Of a DNA stretch of 64,000 bases, positions 18,497 through 27,152 are shown in pieces (position 1 is the stretch's first letter; each line of letters begins with the position of its first letter). A program made the translations under genes and the position numbers. This stretch comes from Burkholderia paludis (GTDB lineage: Bacteria; Pseudomonadota; Gammaproteobacteria; Burkholderiales; Burkholderiaceae). The notes below the pieces were generated by a model. That model had not been told where the DNA came from and ran no database searches. It saw nothing but the letters and a program-made list of their open reading frames with translations. The stretch lies in NCBI RefSeq assembly GCF_000732615.1, contig NZ_JPGL01000030.1, positions 1 through 64,000 of the forward strand. The letters run 5' to 3'.

Positions 18497-18524
18497 AGCC
18501 GGGTTTCGCGCCCGGCTTTCTCTT
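18497..18524 (+). terminator. Terminator after membrane-HTH gene
   Basis: AGCCGGG (18497-18503) pairs with CCCGGCT (18511-18517) around TTTCGCG and is followed by TTCTCTTAT. It directly follows the stop codon and separates this gene from the DUF4942 gene. Confidence 0.7.
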
Positions 18525-18559
18525 ATCGCCTTCATTTCACTTCATTCTCGTCATGCCAC

Positions 18560-19366
18560 ATGGATACCACCGAACTCGTTCCCAGTATCAGTATCGTGAA
18601 CCTCGCCAACCAGCGCGTTGCTGTCGTCGACCGCGTGCGCGCCGCCCTCGATCTGCTCGGCGAAGCTCAGGCGCTCGCCAAGGCTGCACATCTCGGGTTT
18701 CCCCGTCTCGTGCTCGATGAGAGCTACGGCTGTCGTGGCCGCCCCTCCGTCACCGGAGAACATGCCACGCGCGACGAAGCCGAGGCCGCCATCGTGCGTC
18801 TCATCGACGTGCGAGGCTGGAGCTACCTGCTCTCGGAATCGGGGCTGCGCAGCTTCATGGATGCAGAAGCTCGGAAGCAGTGGGATAACCAGATTGCCGA
18901 AGGCGATGTGCCTGAACTGACGGCCGCCAACATCGAAGCGACCTTCGCGCAGCTCTACGGCGCACGCGGCGACATGTTCGAACGCGGCGTGCTCCAATGC
19001 TTCAAGCGTCTGTCGTGGAACTACAAGACGAATCAGCCGTTCAAGTTCGGGCGCCGCATCATCGTGCGACGCCTGCTCACCTCCGGCTCGCCGAATTTCC
19101 ACGTCACCAACGAGCTCGACGATCTGATCCGCGTGTTCTGCATCCTCGACGGCAAACCGGAGCCGGATCACCGTAACGGGGCGTACTACCTCGTCTCCGA
19201 CACCCGGCAAGCCAGGTCCAGTGAGGCCGAACACGACTACTTCCATTTACGCTGGTTCAAGAATGGCAACGGCCATTTGACCTTCAAACGCGCTGATCTG
19301 GTCGAGAAAATGAACAAGATCCTCGCGAAGCACTACCCGAACGCCCTGGCATCCGAAGTCCGCTAG
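18560..19366 (+). CDS. DUF4942 family protein
   Basis: The 268-residue protein matches DUF4942, found on plasmids, phages and ICEs. Typical blocks are ALDLLGEAQALAK, RGWSYLLSESGLRSFMD, EATFAQLYGARGDMFERGVLQCFKRLSW, and a C-terminal YFHLRWFKNGNGHLTFKR with LVEKMNKILAKHYPNAL. Biochemical function is unknown; relatives sit in the same gene blocks as DUF932 and YqaJ proteins, as seen here. No strong ribosome site is visible before the ATG at 18560. Confidence 0.85.
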   Translation: MDTTELVPSISIVNLANQRVAVVDRVRAALDLLGEAQALAKAAHLGFPRLVLDESYGCRGRPSVTGEHATRDEAEAAIVRLIDVRGWSYLLSESGLRSFMDAEARKQWDNQIAEGDVPELTAANIEATFAQLYGARGDMFERGVLQCFKRLSWNYKTNQPFKFGRRIIVRRLLTSGSPNFHVTNELDDLIRVFCILDGKPEPDHRNGAYYLVSDTRQARSSEAEHDYFHLRWFKNGNGHLTFKRADLVEKMNKILAKHYPNALASEVR

Positions 19367-19469
19367 TTCCGCGACGCGTCCTGCGTCTCGTCTGCCCCCC
19401 TCAGTCAACGAAATCGGTATCCGGTTCATCCGGAGGCCCGTGTTCGCTCTAAATTTACTAGCCCCCACC

Positions 19470-19772
19470 ATGAATCATTCCTGCCCGCCGTTGCTGTCGG
19501 CCCCACAACTGCCGCTCGGCAAGCTCATTGCCACGCCCGCTGCGTTGCACGCGCTCCAAGCCGCCGACGTCTCTGTCTATCACCTCGTCAACCGGCACGC
19601 CCGACACGACTGGGGTGACCTCTGCGAAGCTGACCGCCAACAAAACGAAATCGCCGCCGCCAACGGAGCACGGATTCCCTCCTGCTACACGCTACCCAAC
19701 CAAGTCCAGGTCTGGATCATCACGGAAGCTGATCGAACCGTGACAACAGTTCTGTTACCCGAGGAGTATTGA
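19470..19772 (+). CDS. Small mobile-element protein of unknown function
   Basis: The 100-residue protein ends in NQVQVWIITEADRTVTTVLLPEEY, preceded by VNRHARHDWGDLCEADRQQNEIA. This pattern recurs in short proteins on Burkholderia and Pseudomonas integrative elements and plasmids; I cannot name a function. I chose the ATG of MNHSCPPLL; an upstream ATG at 19440 would add ten residues. It is the last complete gene of the module before an integrase remnant. Confidence 0.6.
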   Translation: MNHSCPPLLSAPQLPLGKLIATPAALHALQAADVSVYHLVNRHARHDWGDLCEADRQQNEIAAANGARIPSCYTLPNQVQVWIITEADRTVTTVLLPEEY

Positions 19773-19800
19773 CATGCTGATCCCATAATTTCCCCCAGGC

Positions 19801-19935
19801 ATGCGGCTCGGCCACAAGAAGCTCGAGACCACCGCGCTTTACGTGCAGGTGGCGACCGACCTGCTGCGCGAAGTCACCAGTCCGCTGGAGCGCTTGCCCG
19901 CACGCGCCGCAGCAGGCTCACGCCCCGGTGAATGA
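19801..19935 (+). pseudogene. Tyrosine recombinase C-terminal remnant
   Basis: The frame reads MRLGHKKLETTALYVQVATD then LLREVTSPLERL. LGH carries a catalytic His and ALY the nucleophilic Tyr of tyrosine recombinases. The sequence resembles the integrase-like proteins that accompany IS91-type elements. Everything upstream is missing, so this is a 44-codon scar. Confidence 0.75.
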
Positions 19936-20146
19936 GGGCAGGCATCGAATAACCCTTAACAAACACGGCCGGCCACCGCCCTGCGACGCGCGACCAGCGC
20001 ACATCAACCCGTCGCGGCCAACGGGAGGGTTTGATTTGCTATGACGGCTCAGCGGTGAGAAGCAGTCGAACGGCAGCCATGACGTCGCCGCATTTACTCG
20101 GCGCTTGCCGGTCGGCATCAGTGACACGCCGTCAAACGACAAAAAA

Positions 20147-20449
20147 CTACCGAACGATCTCGTTGACGAATTCCACAACCGATTTCTTTTGTGTCTTGGT
20201 CAAACGATGGAATTTCAGCAGAAGATCGGCTTCCGCGTCATCCGCAGCATAGAAGTACGCCGCAGGCACCTGCAAAACCACCGCCAAACGGGAAACTAGC
20301 TCCAGATCCGGAACGCGTTTACCCAACTCGTACCGATTCATCCGCGTGCTGGCTGACATCGGATCTAGCCCTGCCTCGATTCCCAAGCGTTCCTGCGACA
20401 AACCGGAACGTTGCCGAGCCTCCTTAAGCCGTTGAGCAAGAGTAGACAT
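20147..20449 (-). CDS. XRE-family transcriptional repressor
   Basis: The 100-residue protein begins with a Cro/CI-type helix-turn-helix: LAQRLKEARQRSGLSQERLG, then IEAGLDPMSASTRMNRYELG. The C-terminus (LLLKFHRLTKTQKKSVVEFVNEIV) is a helical oligomerisation segment. I placed the start at MSTLAQ; a longer frame to 20530 would extend across two palindromes that look like its operators. The gene is divergent from the lipoprotein gene and probably autoregulated. It could be a phage- or island-type repressor. Confidence 0.88.
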   Translation of the reverse strand: MSTLAQRLKEARQRSGLSQERLGIEAGLDPMSASTRMNRYELGKRVPDLELVSRLAVVLQVPAAYFYAADDAEADLLLKFHRLTKTQKKSVVEFVNEIVR

Positions 20450-20472
20450 CTTTGCCTTCAATATCTTGAAAG

Positions 20473-20524
20473 CAAAGATCGTCTTTGTTTCGCTCGCCCC
20501 AAATACTACCGTTTTGGTAGTATT
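20473..20524. promoter_or_regulatory. Two palindromic operator candidates upstream of the XRE gene
   Basis: CAAAGA-TCG-TCTTTG (20473-20487) and AATACTACC-GTTTT-GGTAGTATT (20502-20524) are perfect inverted repeats. They lie 24 and 53 bases upstream of the XRE start and before the divergent lipoprotein gene. Such symmetry and position fit repressor binding, but which palindrome is the XRE operator is not known. Confidence 0.55.
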
Positions 20525-20608
20525 GTCCATCCAAGTCGGTTGCGTCGGTATACCAAAGCGTCACCCAGGTTTTGGACATCGACCACCTAACTGCACCAAA
20601 TCTTTGAC

Positions 20609-21802
20609 ATGAACATCCACATGCACAAACACATATTGATGATTTCCGCAGCGCTCCCCCTCCTGTGCCTCGCAGGCTGTAAGGGTGACGTGCTCGACTA
20701 CCGCAACGCCAAGATCGTCAACGGCAAGGTCTATGCCGAAGACGCGAATAAACCGTACTCTGGAGCGCTGACCACAGTGCCGAGCGGCGTTCTCCTGGAA
20801 TCTCAATCAGGCTTCCACAAAGTCGCCACGAGTATCGAGCGCGTCTTGCCATCGCTCACGTACGACTACGTTCGAGCGATCGGTATCGACAACTTCCCGA
20901 CCGATCCGCGCATTCCGGTTCCGGTCTACTGCGATACGCACGTGGACAATGGGATTCCGGACGGCACGACCGCCTGCAAAGCGGCGAACACCGATAACGT
21001 TCGGCTGGAAATGACATTCAAAGGCGGCCGTCCTGATGGCAAGCTGACCATGTACACGCCAGACGGTGCGAGCCAGAAGCTCGCCACCATCACGTTCAAG
21101 AACGGCGAACCGGATGGGCGACAGGAAATCTACAGCCCGACCACGCATCGACTGGTTCACGCCTCGAACTGGACCAAGGGCGCTCCCGAAGGTCAAGAAG
21201 AAGGGTTCGACGAAAACACCGGAAACCGCATCTTGATTGCGACGTATGTCAACGGACAGGTCAATGGCCCTTTCACGCGCTATGCGGCGGACGGCAAACA
21301 GATCACCTACCGAGCAATATTCGTCAACGGCAAACCCGAAGGTACCGAGGAAACCTACGATCCGATGACTGGGAAACTTACCGGTCGTGCGGAGTACACA
21401 AATGGGCTGTTGAACGGCACCGTCAAACGCTGGAATGCTGACGGCAAGCTTGTCTACGAGAAGGATTATCAGAACGGACAAGAATCGCTGCCGGCTCCCG
21501 CTGTCACCGCATGTCTTGATCGGCGATACACCGCTTTCTATCGCTCAGGCGACCTTCGCGAAAACGTCAATAGCGAACAACGAAACCAGTGGGAAGCCGA
21601 ATGCAAGGAAGAATCCGGGGGCAGCGCGAACTCGACACGACGATCTGAGTCGGCAGCGACGACCAGCTCATCGGATAGCGACATTTGCGTATCGATTTGG
21701 ACGGCAGCCTTTCATCGCGAGAATGGTGACGATGCCATCGTGACAACCGACCAACTCAACGAATGGCAGTCGTGGTGTAAGAAAGGCAAACGTCCGTCGT
21801 GA
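20609..21802 (+). CDS. YwqK/MORN-repeat lipoprotein with duplicated C-terminal Cys-Trp module
   Basis: The 397-residue protein has a lipoprotein signal (ISAALPLLCLAGC, Cys near 25). Six or so MORN_2-type repeats follow, each reading like FKNGEPDGRQEIY, as in the YwqK antitoxin-like family. At the C-terminus two similar modules appear: CLDRRYTAFYRSG followed by NQWEAECK, and CVSIWTAAFHREN followed by NEWQSWCK. The protein is probably tethered to a membrane and binds a partner. YwqK-like proteins have been described as immunity or antitoxin partners, but no toxin gene is obvious nearby. Confidence 0.8.
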   Translation: MNIHMHKHILMISAALPLLCLAGCKGDVLDYRNAKIVNGKVYAEDANKPYSGALTTVPSGVLLESQSGFHKVATSIERVLPSLTYDYVRAIGIDNFPTDPRIPVPVYCDTHVDNGIPDGTTACKAANTDNVRLEMTFKGGRPDGKLTMYTPDGASQKLATITFKNGEPDGRQEIYSPTTHRLVHASNWTKGAPEGQEEGFDENTGNRILIATYVNGQVNGPFTRYAADGKQITYRAIFVNGKPEGTEETYDPMTGKLTGRAEYTNGLLNGTVKRWNADGKLVYEKDYQNGQESLPAPAVTACLDRRYTAFYRSGDLRENVNSEQRNQWEAECKEESGGSANSTRRSESAATTSSSDSDICVSIWTAAFHRENGDDAIVTTDQLNEWQSWCKKGKRPS

Positions 21803-21880
21803 CACATCGTCGTGAGCGGGCATATTGGGGATGCGCTTCGAGCGCATCCCTTCTTTTCCATGCTTTTCTTTTATTGATTT

Positions 21881-22492
21881 TTTGATGTCGTCCATCAAGT
21901 CGCGTTGTCGCATACCAACGTGCAACCGCTTGTCGGCCAGCTCGACGGCCCGGGCAACGTGAGCGCACACGACACCATTCACGGGATTCCGTACCTGCGG
22001 CTCGCCGGTGGCGCGAATGCGATGATTCTCGATCCGCAGGTCGTCGACGTCGGATTCGTCGCGGTCTGCGATCGCGATACATCGTCGGCGCGTGCGAATC
22101 TCGCGCCCGCCGCGTCCGGCAGCTTGCGCAAGCACGATCTGTCCGATTCAGTCTACGTGTCGACGGTGCTGTCAGGCGTGCCGCAGCAGTACGTCGCGCT
22201 GCTGCCGGACGGCATCAACATCGTGTCGCCGAAACGCATTTGGCTCTCCGCACCGTCGATCGCGATTCAGGCGTCGAACGACATCGGCATGATGGCCGGC
22301 GGCGAACTGACCAAAGCCGCGCCCGCCATCGCGCTCGATGGCGCAGTCACACAAGGTAAAGGCTCCGAACGGCGGTGCGGCCAGCATGGCTGGGCACTCA
22401 TCGTACAGCGCGACGTCGTCGCCGACGGTAAGAGCGTTCACGATCATACGCACCGCGATTCGCAGGGCGGCACGACAAGCCCACCGATTTAA
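21881..22492 (+). pseudogene. Phage baseplate assembly protein remnant (GpV/Gp138-like)
   Basis: The frame reads NVQPLVGQLDGPGNVSAHDT, LSDSVYVSTVLSGVPQQYVALLPDGINIVSPKRIWLSAPSIAI and later VVADGKSVHDHTHRDSQGGT. The last is the typical C-terminus of phage baseplate spike/assembly proteins. The N-terminus is absent, and the segment around 22350-22400 (SERRCGQHGW) appears shifted, because an alternate frame there gives the expected APNGGAASMAG. It is a broken prophage gene next to cargo-like genes. Confidence 0.7.
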
Positions 22493-22578
22493 GCGTGACC
22501 GTGACAAGTTGACGGCGCGATGGCACCGTGATACGAATTCACACGCGGTTCGCGAATCTGATCCCTGTGAGTTCCAAT

Positions 22579-23139
22579 ATGACGCCCATCCAATTTAGAA
22601 CGATTGAAGAAGCCAAAGCGCTCGCGATTCCCGACACGTCTATGGCGTCGATGGACGAAGCGCGTCGAGATTTCGAATTTGCCGTCAACGGGAACGCGAG
22701 TCGACTCGTGAAGGTGAGGCGTATCTATCACGCGGCGGACGTCCTGGCGGCGGCCGTTTCGTCCGTAGCGGTATGCCAGAAAGGCTGCAATCATTGTTGC
22801 CACATCGACGTCGGGATCGTCGAAGTTGAAGCGCAATATATCGAACGAAATGTCGGTGTAAAGATGAAAGCGGGCTCGAGGCGAAGCTCTGGCTATGGCG
22901 AGTCCAAAACGCCCTGCCCATTCTTGCAAACCGATGGCGCATGTGGCATCTATGAATTCAGGCCGTTCGCTTGCCGGACACACTTCGCGCTCGATGATCC
23001 ACGCTATTGCGACGAGAACACCACCACGCACGTGACATACGACTCTCGCGGCAATCCCATGCTATCTGGATTGGCAAGCTTGCTCATGCAACTGAACAAT
23101 CGAAATAACTGGCGAGATATTCGCGATTTCTTTGACTGA
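22579..23139 (+). CDS. YkgJ-type cysteine cluster protein
   Basis: The 186-residue protein carries CQKGCNHCC near residue 70, then PCPFLQ, ACGIYEFRPFACRTHF, the cysteine pattern of the YkgJ family thought to bind zinc or an Fe-S cluster. The role of the family is unknown. I chose the ATG at 22579; GTG or ATG codons upstream could add up to 17 residues. It lies between a phage remnant and the reverse transcriptase gene and may be prophage cargo. Confidence 0.8.
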   Translation: MTPIQFRTIEEAKALAIPDTSMASMDEARRDFEFAVNGNASRLVKVRRIYHAADVLAAAVSSVAVCQKGCNHCCHIDVGIVEVEAQYIERNVGVKMKAGSRRSSGYGESKTPCPFLQTDGACGIYEFRPFACRTHFALDDPRYCDENTTTHVTYDSRGNPMLSGLASLLMQLNNRNNWRDIRDFFD

Positions 23140-23423
23140 CGAATTCGAGCAGCTTCGGGCTCACGACTTTTCGGCGTCGGCGGATTCCGCATCGTTAGCA
23201 CGAACCTTTTTCGGCTGCCCTATACGAGACCTTCGCTGCTTGGCCGAGGCCATGCCCGCTCACCCACGCTAGTGCTGTCATCGCGGCATGACGTACCGCT
23301 CACACTGGACTTCGAATTGACGATGCCTCAGGCATTCGTGTGTGCTCGTCGTCGCATTCGACAGCTTCAGATACAATCCTTCGAATCTGGTGGTAATGAG
23401 AATCTGCGATTAACGGAGCACAT

Positions 23424-24824
23424 GTGGACGCGAGTCAGACCGAAATCTTTTCCGCTCTTTTCTCGCCGGCGGCATTCTCAGAGGTCTTCACGTCGCGGTT
23501 CGCCAGAGCACGTAGCAAAGGCATCGACCGGTTGAGCGGATTTCAGTTTGCGCAACGGTCTGTTGTGGCTCTCACAGTCGCCAGCTACAAGTGTGTGAAC
23601 GGCTCGTTTCGCTTCTCGCCGTACCTCGAAGCGTTGAAGCTCAAGGGACGAGGTAAAGCCCCACGCGTGGTTGGAATTCCAACCATCAGGGACCGAGTTG
23701 TCTTGCATCAGCTCAATGCGTTCCTGAAGACCGTTTTCCCGGAATGCATTCCAGCAAACATTGCAAACGGGTATGTGCGACAGATAGCGGCCGACATTCC
23801 GCTACGCGCACCGAACGAGACGTTTGTCTACGGCGGAGACATTAAGAATTTCTACGATGCGATTCCCCGCGAACGCATGGTCAAAGTACTGGAAAAACGG
23901 ATTACGGTTCCTGCGGTGCTAGATCTGATTCGAAGGGCAATTGCCACACCGACTGTCACCAAAAATTCTTCCCGCACCCGGCGAAGCACTGGAGGACTTG
24001 AGCGCGGCGTTCCTCAGGGTCTGTCGATTTCGAATCTTCTCGCTGCGATCTACTTGCACTCGGTAGACGCGGAAATGCGTCGCTCTTTCAACGTAAGTTA
24101 CTTTCGCTACGTTGACGACATTCTGATCTACGGCGCGCGCAACGACGTTGAAAAAGCAAAGGCATCGCTCAAGGCGCGCCTGCAACGACGAGGACTGAGC
24201 CTGCACGCGGCAGGCTCAGGCAAGGCCCATTTTGCGGCGCTGGAAGAGCCGTTCGGCTATCTTGGCTATCTGTTCAACTCGCCAACGATTACGGTTCGTG
24301 AGTCCACTGTGGAGCGGCTTCTGCAGTCACTTTCCGCGCAGTTCAGTAGCTTTTCTCACAACAAGGATCGGCGTCTCGAAAAACACGCCTACCTCAACAT
24401 TGAACGCCTTAAAGAGATTTTTCTTCTCGAGCTCAACGATCGGATCACAGGCGCAATCAGCGAAAACCAGCGCTTCGGCTGGATCGCATTTTTCAGCCAG
24501 ATCAACGACCTGACGCTTCTTCATCGTCTCGACAACGCGGTAAGCGCCATGTTTGAGCGCCTGCCTGAATTCGATCGCCGAAGCCCGCCCGGATTGAAGC
24601 GGTTCGCCCGAGCCTTTTTCGAAATCAAGTATCGACCCAACGGCAGCTACGTGCGCAACTACGACACGAACGACACGCCGGTGCGAATGCTGCAGTTTCT
24701 AGTCGAGCGCGGCCGGGTTGCTCCGACAGAAATGCTGACCGACCAGCAGATTGCCAATCGTTACCAGAGTTACCTCGCTCGAGCGTTGGCCGCCATGCAT
24801 GCCGATGAAGGCTTCGCATACTAG
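23424..24824 (+). CDS. Reverse transcriptase (defence-type, non-LTR-like)
   Basis: The 466-residue protein has the ordered RT motifs: IPTIRDRVVLHQL near residues 85-97, GGDIKNFYDAI with catalytic D139 (motif A), GVPQGLSISNLLAAIYL at 196-211 (motif B), and FRYVDDILIYG with YVDD at 229-232 (motif C). The ~200-residue C-terminal region is helical and has no maturase or HNH domain, which argues against a group II intron enzyme. It starts at a GTG after CGGAG. Its neighbour is a SLATT membrane protein, a pairing reported for abortive-infection-type RTs (UG/Abi groups). Its exact class needs a phylogeny. Confidence 0.88.
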   Translation: MDASQTEIFSALFSPAAFSEVFTSRFARARSKGIDRLSGFQFAQRSVVALTVASYKCVNGSFRFSPYLEALKLKGRGKAPRVVGIPTIRDRVVLHQLNAFLKTVFPECIPANIANGYVRQIAADIPLRAPNETFVYGGDIKNFYDAIPRERMVKVLEKRITVPAVLDLIRRAIATPTVTKNSSRTRRSTGGLERGVPQGLSISNLLAAIYLHSVDAEMRRSFNVSYFRYVDDILIYGARNDVEKAKASLKARLQRRGLSLHAAGSGKAHFAALEEPFGYLGYLFNSPTITVRESTVERLLQSLSAQFSSFSHNKDRRLEKHAYLNIERLKEIFLLELNDRITGAISENQRFGWIAFFSQINDLTLLHRLDNAVSAMFERLPEFDRRSPPGLKRFARAFFEIKYRPNGSYVRNYDTNDTPVRMLQFLVERGRVAPTEMLTDQQIANRYQSYLARALAAMHADEGFAY

Positions 24825-24852
24825 GGAAGTCGGCTATACTTTTTGCGCGCGA

Positions 24853-24951
24853 CACCTACCGCCGTTAGGTGGTACCTCGGGCCCAGGGCCACGAGCGGAA
24901 GTGCTCCATTTTCGGCTTCATGCCGATTCCCGTTTCCCCGGGAACCTCGTG
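24853..24951 (+). ncRNA. Candidate structured RNA between RT and SLATT genes
   Basis: Within the 207-bp gap several stems stand in series: CACCTA/TAGGTG (24853-24871), TCGGC/GCCGA with loop TTCAT (24912-24926) and TTCCCG/CGGGAA with loop TTTCCC (24927-24944). CACGAG (24890-24895) pairs with CTCGTG (24946-24951) and encloses the last two hairpins, giving a three-way-junction shape. Many defence RTs use a non-coding RNA template encoded beside the gene. That this is one is inference. Confidence 0.35.
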
Positions 24952-25031
24952 CGGACGCTGCTGTATGCGTTGTCGGGCGAGTGGATATTGCCTGATCCTC
25001 CAGGTGTCGCGCCCTTCCTGACGAGGCGCCA

Positions 25032-25670
25032 ATGAGAGATACACTAGAACGACTAAAAACGACCATCTGGATCACTGCAGGTGCCCGATACAACGCGTCC
25101 AGACGTCTATCGCTTCGAGACTCGTTTTCGACCGTCAGCCTTGCCATGTTCTCGGTGGTGACAATCGGTTTGGCCGTCGTTCAGAAAATCTACTTTACCG
25201 CAGACTCGCCTGCCGACAAATACGGCACTGTACTGGGCGTTACCCTCGGCGCGTTCCTTCTCGCCATCAGCCTTCTGGAAGCGGGGAAAGGCAACGCCCT
25301 TTTGGCCGAGGCCTTGCACCGCAACGCGGAAGAACTCACAGCGCTTACAAAGCGCATTGATCTACGAGTCTCGGCACACGATGCCGGCCGGCTGTTGACT
25401 GAAGCAGATTTGGCCGAGTTCAACGAGGGCTATGAATCCATCAAGGCTCGCTGCGTCACGAACCACGCACCCAAGGATTATCTCCTCTTCATCGGTGAGA
25501 AGCGCATGGCACCGGAGTTTGCGAAAAAAGACGGAACTCCCCGCGTGACCGGGTGGCAGTATCGTTGCCGACACACTTGGTGGCTTCTGTCGAGCGTCTG
25601 GTATTTTCTTTTGCTGTGGCTTACGATCGCCTACCTATGCTACGAAAACTGGGCCCAGTACGCGCGATGA
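25032..25670 (+). CDS. SLATT-domain membrane protein, RT-associated
   Basis: The 212-residue protein has the SLATT layout, closest to SLATT_5: an N-terminal helix (TTIWITAGARYNASRRL), two closely spaced membrane helices (~35-57 and 67-88), a helical cytoplasmic region with LLEAGKGNALLAEALHRNAEEL, and a third hydrophobic helix near the C-terminus (~185-205). SLATT proteins are predicted membrane-disrupting effectors of nucleotide- or RT-centred immune systems. The gene follows the reverse transcriptase on the same strand after a structured gap. A role as the cell-killing effector of that RT is inferred. Confidence 0.75.
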   Translation: MRDTLERLKTTIWITAGARYNASRRLSLRDSFSTVSLAMFSVVTIGLAVVQKIYFTADSPADKYGTVLGVTLGAFLLAISLLEAGKGNALLAEALHRNAEELTALTKRIDLRVSAHDAGRLLTEADLAEFNEGYESIKARCVTNHAPKDYLLFIGEKRMAPEFAKKDGTPRVTGWQYRCRHTWWLLSSVWYFLLLWLTIAYLCYENWAQYAR

Positions 25671-25722
25671 GCGCGCAACTCACCGTCCGAAGCTACGTCG
25701 TACCAGCGTCGCAGGCCCATCG

Positions 25723-26457
25723 ATGATAAATGCTCTTCCTTTCGCGCTCGCTTTGTACTGGCTGCTCGAATATGTGGTCAGGCGCGCAAGCTACTGTGCT
25801 GAAATGGAGCGTCCCACCTTTCAACCGCCGTGGCAAACGGGATGCGAATGGGCCATTGTGATTAGCCCGGGATTCTGGCTCTCGCATTATTTCAAGAGCC
25901 GCATTCAACATTTCGCCGGCACCAACGCGGTGTCGGCCAGAAGAACCCTGATTACGCGAAGCAATTGGCTCAACGTGTTGGTCAGTATGATACTTCTAAT
26001 TCTGGGCCTCCTTACGACGCTTGCGGCGCACGGGACATTCGGCTGCTCGTTCGTCGCTGACCTCGTCGTAGTGCGCTACATTTCGCGCACCACCGAGATC
26101 GGCTACGCATTTGGACGCGACGTCATGACGCCCCCTGACAACCGGAGCGGCCTCGACAAGCATGCACGTCTTTCGCTCGCACTGCGTAGTTACGTCGAAC
26201 TGTTCGTGCTTGCTGTGCCAGTCTATCTCCTCTGCGTGCCGCACTACGAGACCGTGCTCAAGGCTCTTACGCTCTCGCTATCTGTCGGCACGCTCACCAA
26301 CGTCGGATATGGCTTCGTGGACGGGCACGGATTTCGAGCGCTTCTCGTCTTTCCCCAGGTTTTCTCAACGCTTAGCCTGGTCTTGCTCAGCCTTGCCTCC
26401 TACATTTCCCGGCCAGAGCCGAAAACGACTCCCGAAGCGGACACGGAGCCAAAATAA
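25723..26457 (+). CDS. Polytopic membrane protein of unknown function, RT locus
   Basis: The 244-residue protein has about five or six hydrophobic segments (including ~5-20, 85-107, 155-175 and 210-230). It contains FVADLVVVRYISRTTEIGYAFGRD and SLSVGTLTNVGYGFVDGHG in between. I recognise no family. It begins 52 bp after the SLATT gene; the adjacent DUF3800 fragment starts only 2 bp after its stop. It may be a further effector, a sensor or unrelated cargo. Confidence 0.65.
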   Translation: MINALPFALALYWLLEYVVRRASYCAEMERPTFQPPWQTGCEWAIVISPGFWLSHYFKSRIQHFAGTNAVSARRTLITRSNWLNVLVSMILLILGLLTTLAAHGTFGCSFVADLVVVRYISRTTEIGYAFGRDVMTPPDNRSGLDKHARLSLALRSYVELFVLAVPVYLLCVPHYETVLKALTLSLSVGTLTNVGYGFVDGHGFRALLVFPQVFSTLSLVLLSLASYISRPEPKTTPEADTEPK

Positions 26458-26459
26458 TC

Positions 26460-26830
26460 ATGTCGTTTTACCTCGATGAAAGCGGTCACAGTGGCGACCT
26501 CGTCAAGATCGGCGCTGCAGACGATTTTCTTGACCAGCCGTACTTCTCACTGGCTGCGTCGGCGTTGAAGACGAGCAGCGATTGATACGCCTAGTCGGCA
26601 AGGCTGCCGTCTGGTGAGCTCAAATCAAAAGGGCTAGTGAGCAAACCAGCGTTCGTTGCTGAACTCATCGAGACGAATCTACGAGAGCATTTGCCTGTAT
26701 TCGTTGAAGTGGTCGACAAGCGATATTTCGTTTGCATTCAGGTCATCGTCAACCAGCTCTTGTCGCCGGTTCTGGGCTACGGACATCTGCACTGTGCAAC
26801 TCCGAGCTGAAGTTTTTCCCGTAAGGTACT
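26460..26830 (+). pseudogene. DUF3800 gene, broken
   Basis: The first 41 codons read MSFYLDESGHSGDL and continue to a stop at 26583. YLDESGHSG is the N-terminal motif of DUF3800, an RNase H-like fold. After stops and frame changes, another frame continues with KPAFVAELIETNLREHLPVFVEVVDKRYFVCIQVIVNQLL, matching the next part of the family. The rest is lost by about 26830. The remaining ~320 bp up to the kinase gene hold no clear gene. The coupled position suggests an intact locus once carried RT, SLATT, membrane protein and DUF3800 together. Confidence 0.7.
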
Positions 26831-27152
26831 TGTTCCCCAAACAGTCTACGGGCGCTTCCGGGTCACGTTCGCGTCAGCCTGCATGGTCTACTCGTTTCCT
26901 CTCATTGCCACGGAATATTGGAAGACATTTAGTTGCCTTGGTCCCAATATCATGCTGGCTCGTGCCGCGTACAGGCTGTTTGTCAATCTCCGCTGCCAAG
27001 CGACGAGATGTCCAAGGAGCACCAAGAGCAAGCGCGGCAAACGGAACAACAGACTTTTCCTCGTTGAGCATGGCTATAATGGTTCACAACACTCTTCAGT
27101 AGTTGCAACACGGTAAAAAGAATACAGACGTCGCCTCTACGGGGAAACTATC

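Noticed and set aside
26656..27102. 148-codon plus-strand frame between the DUF3800 relic and the kinase gene
   Set aside because: Its first part overlaps the DUF3800 remnant in another frame. The product is Ser/Arg-rich with no motif.
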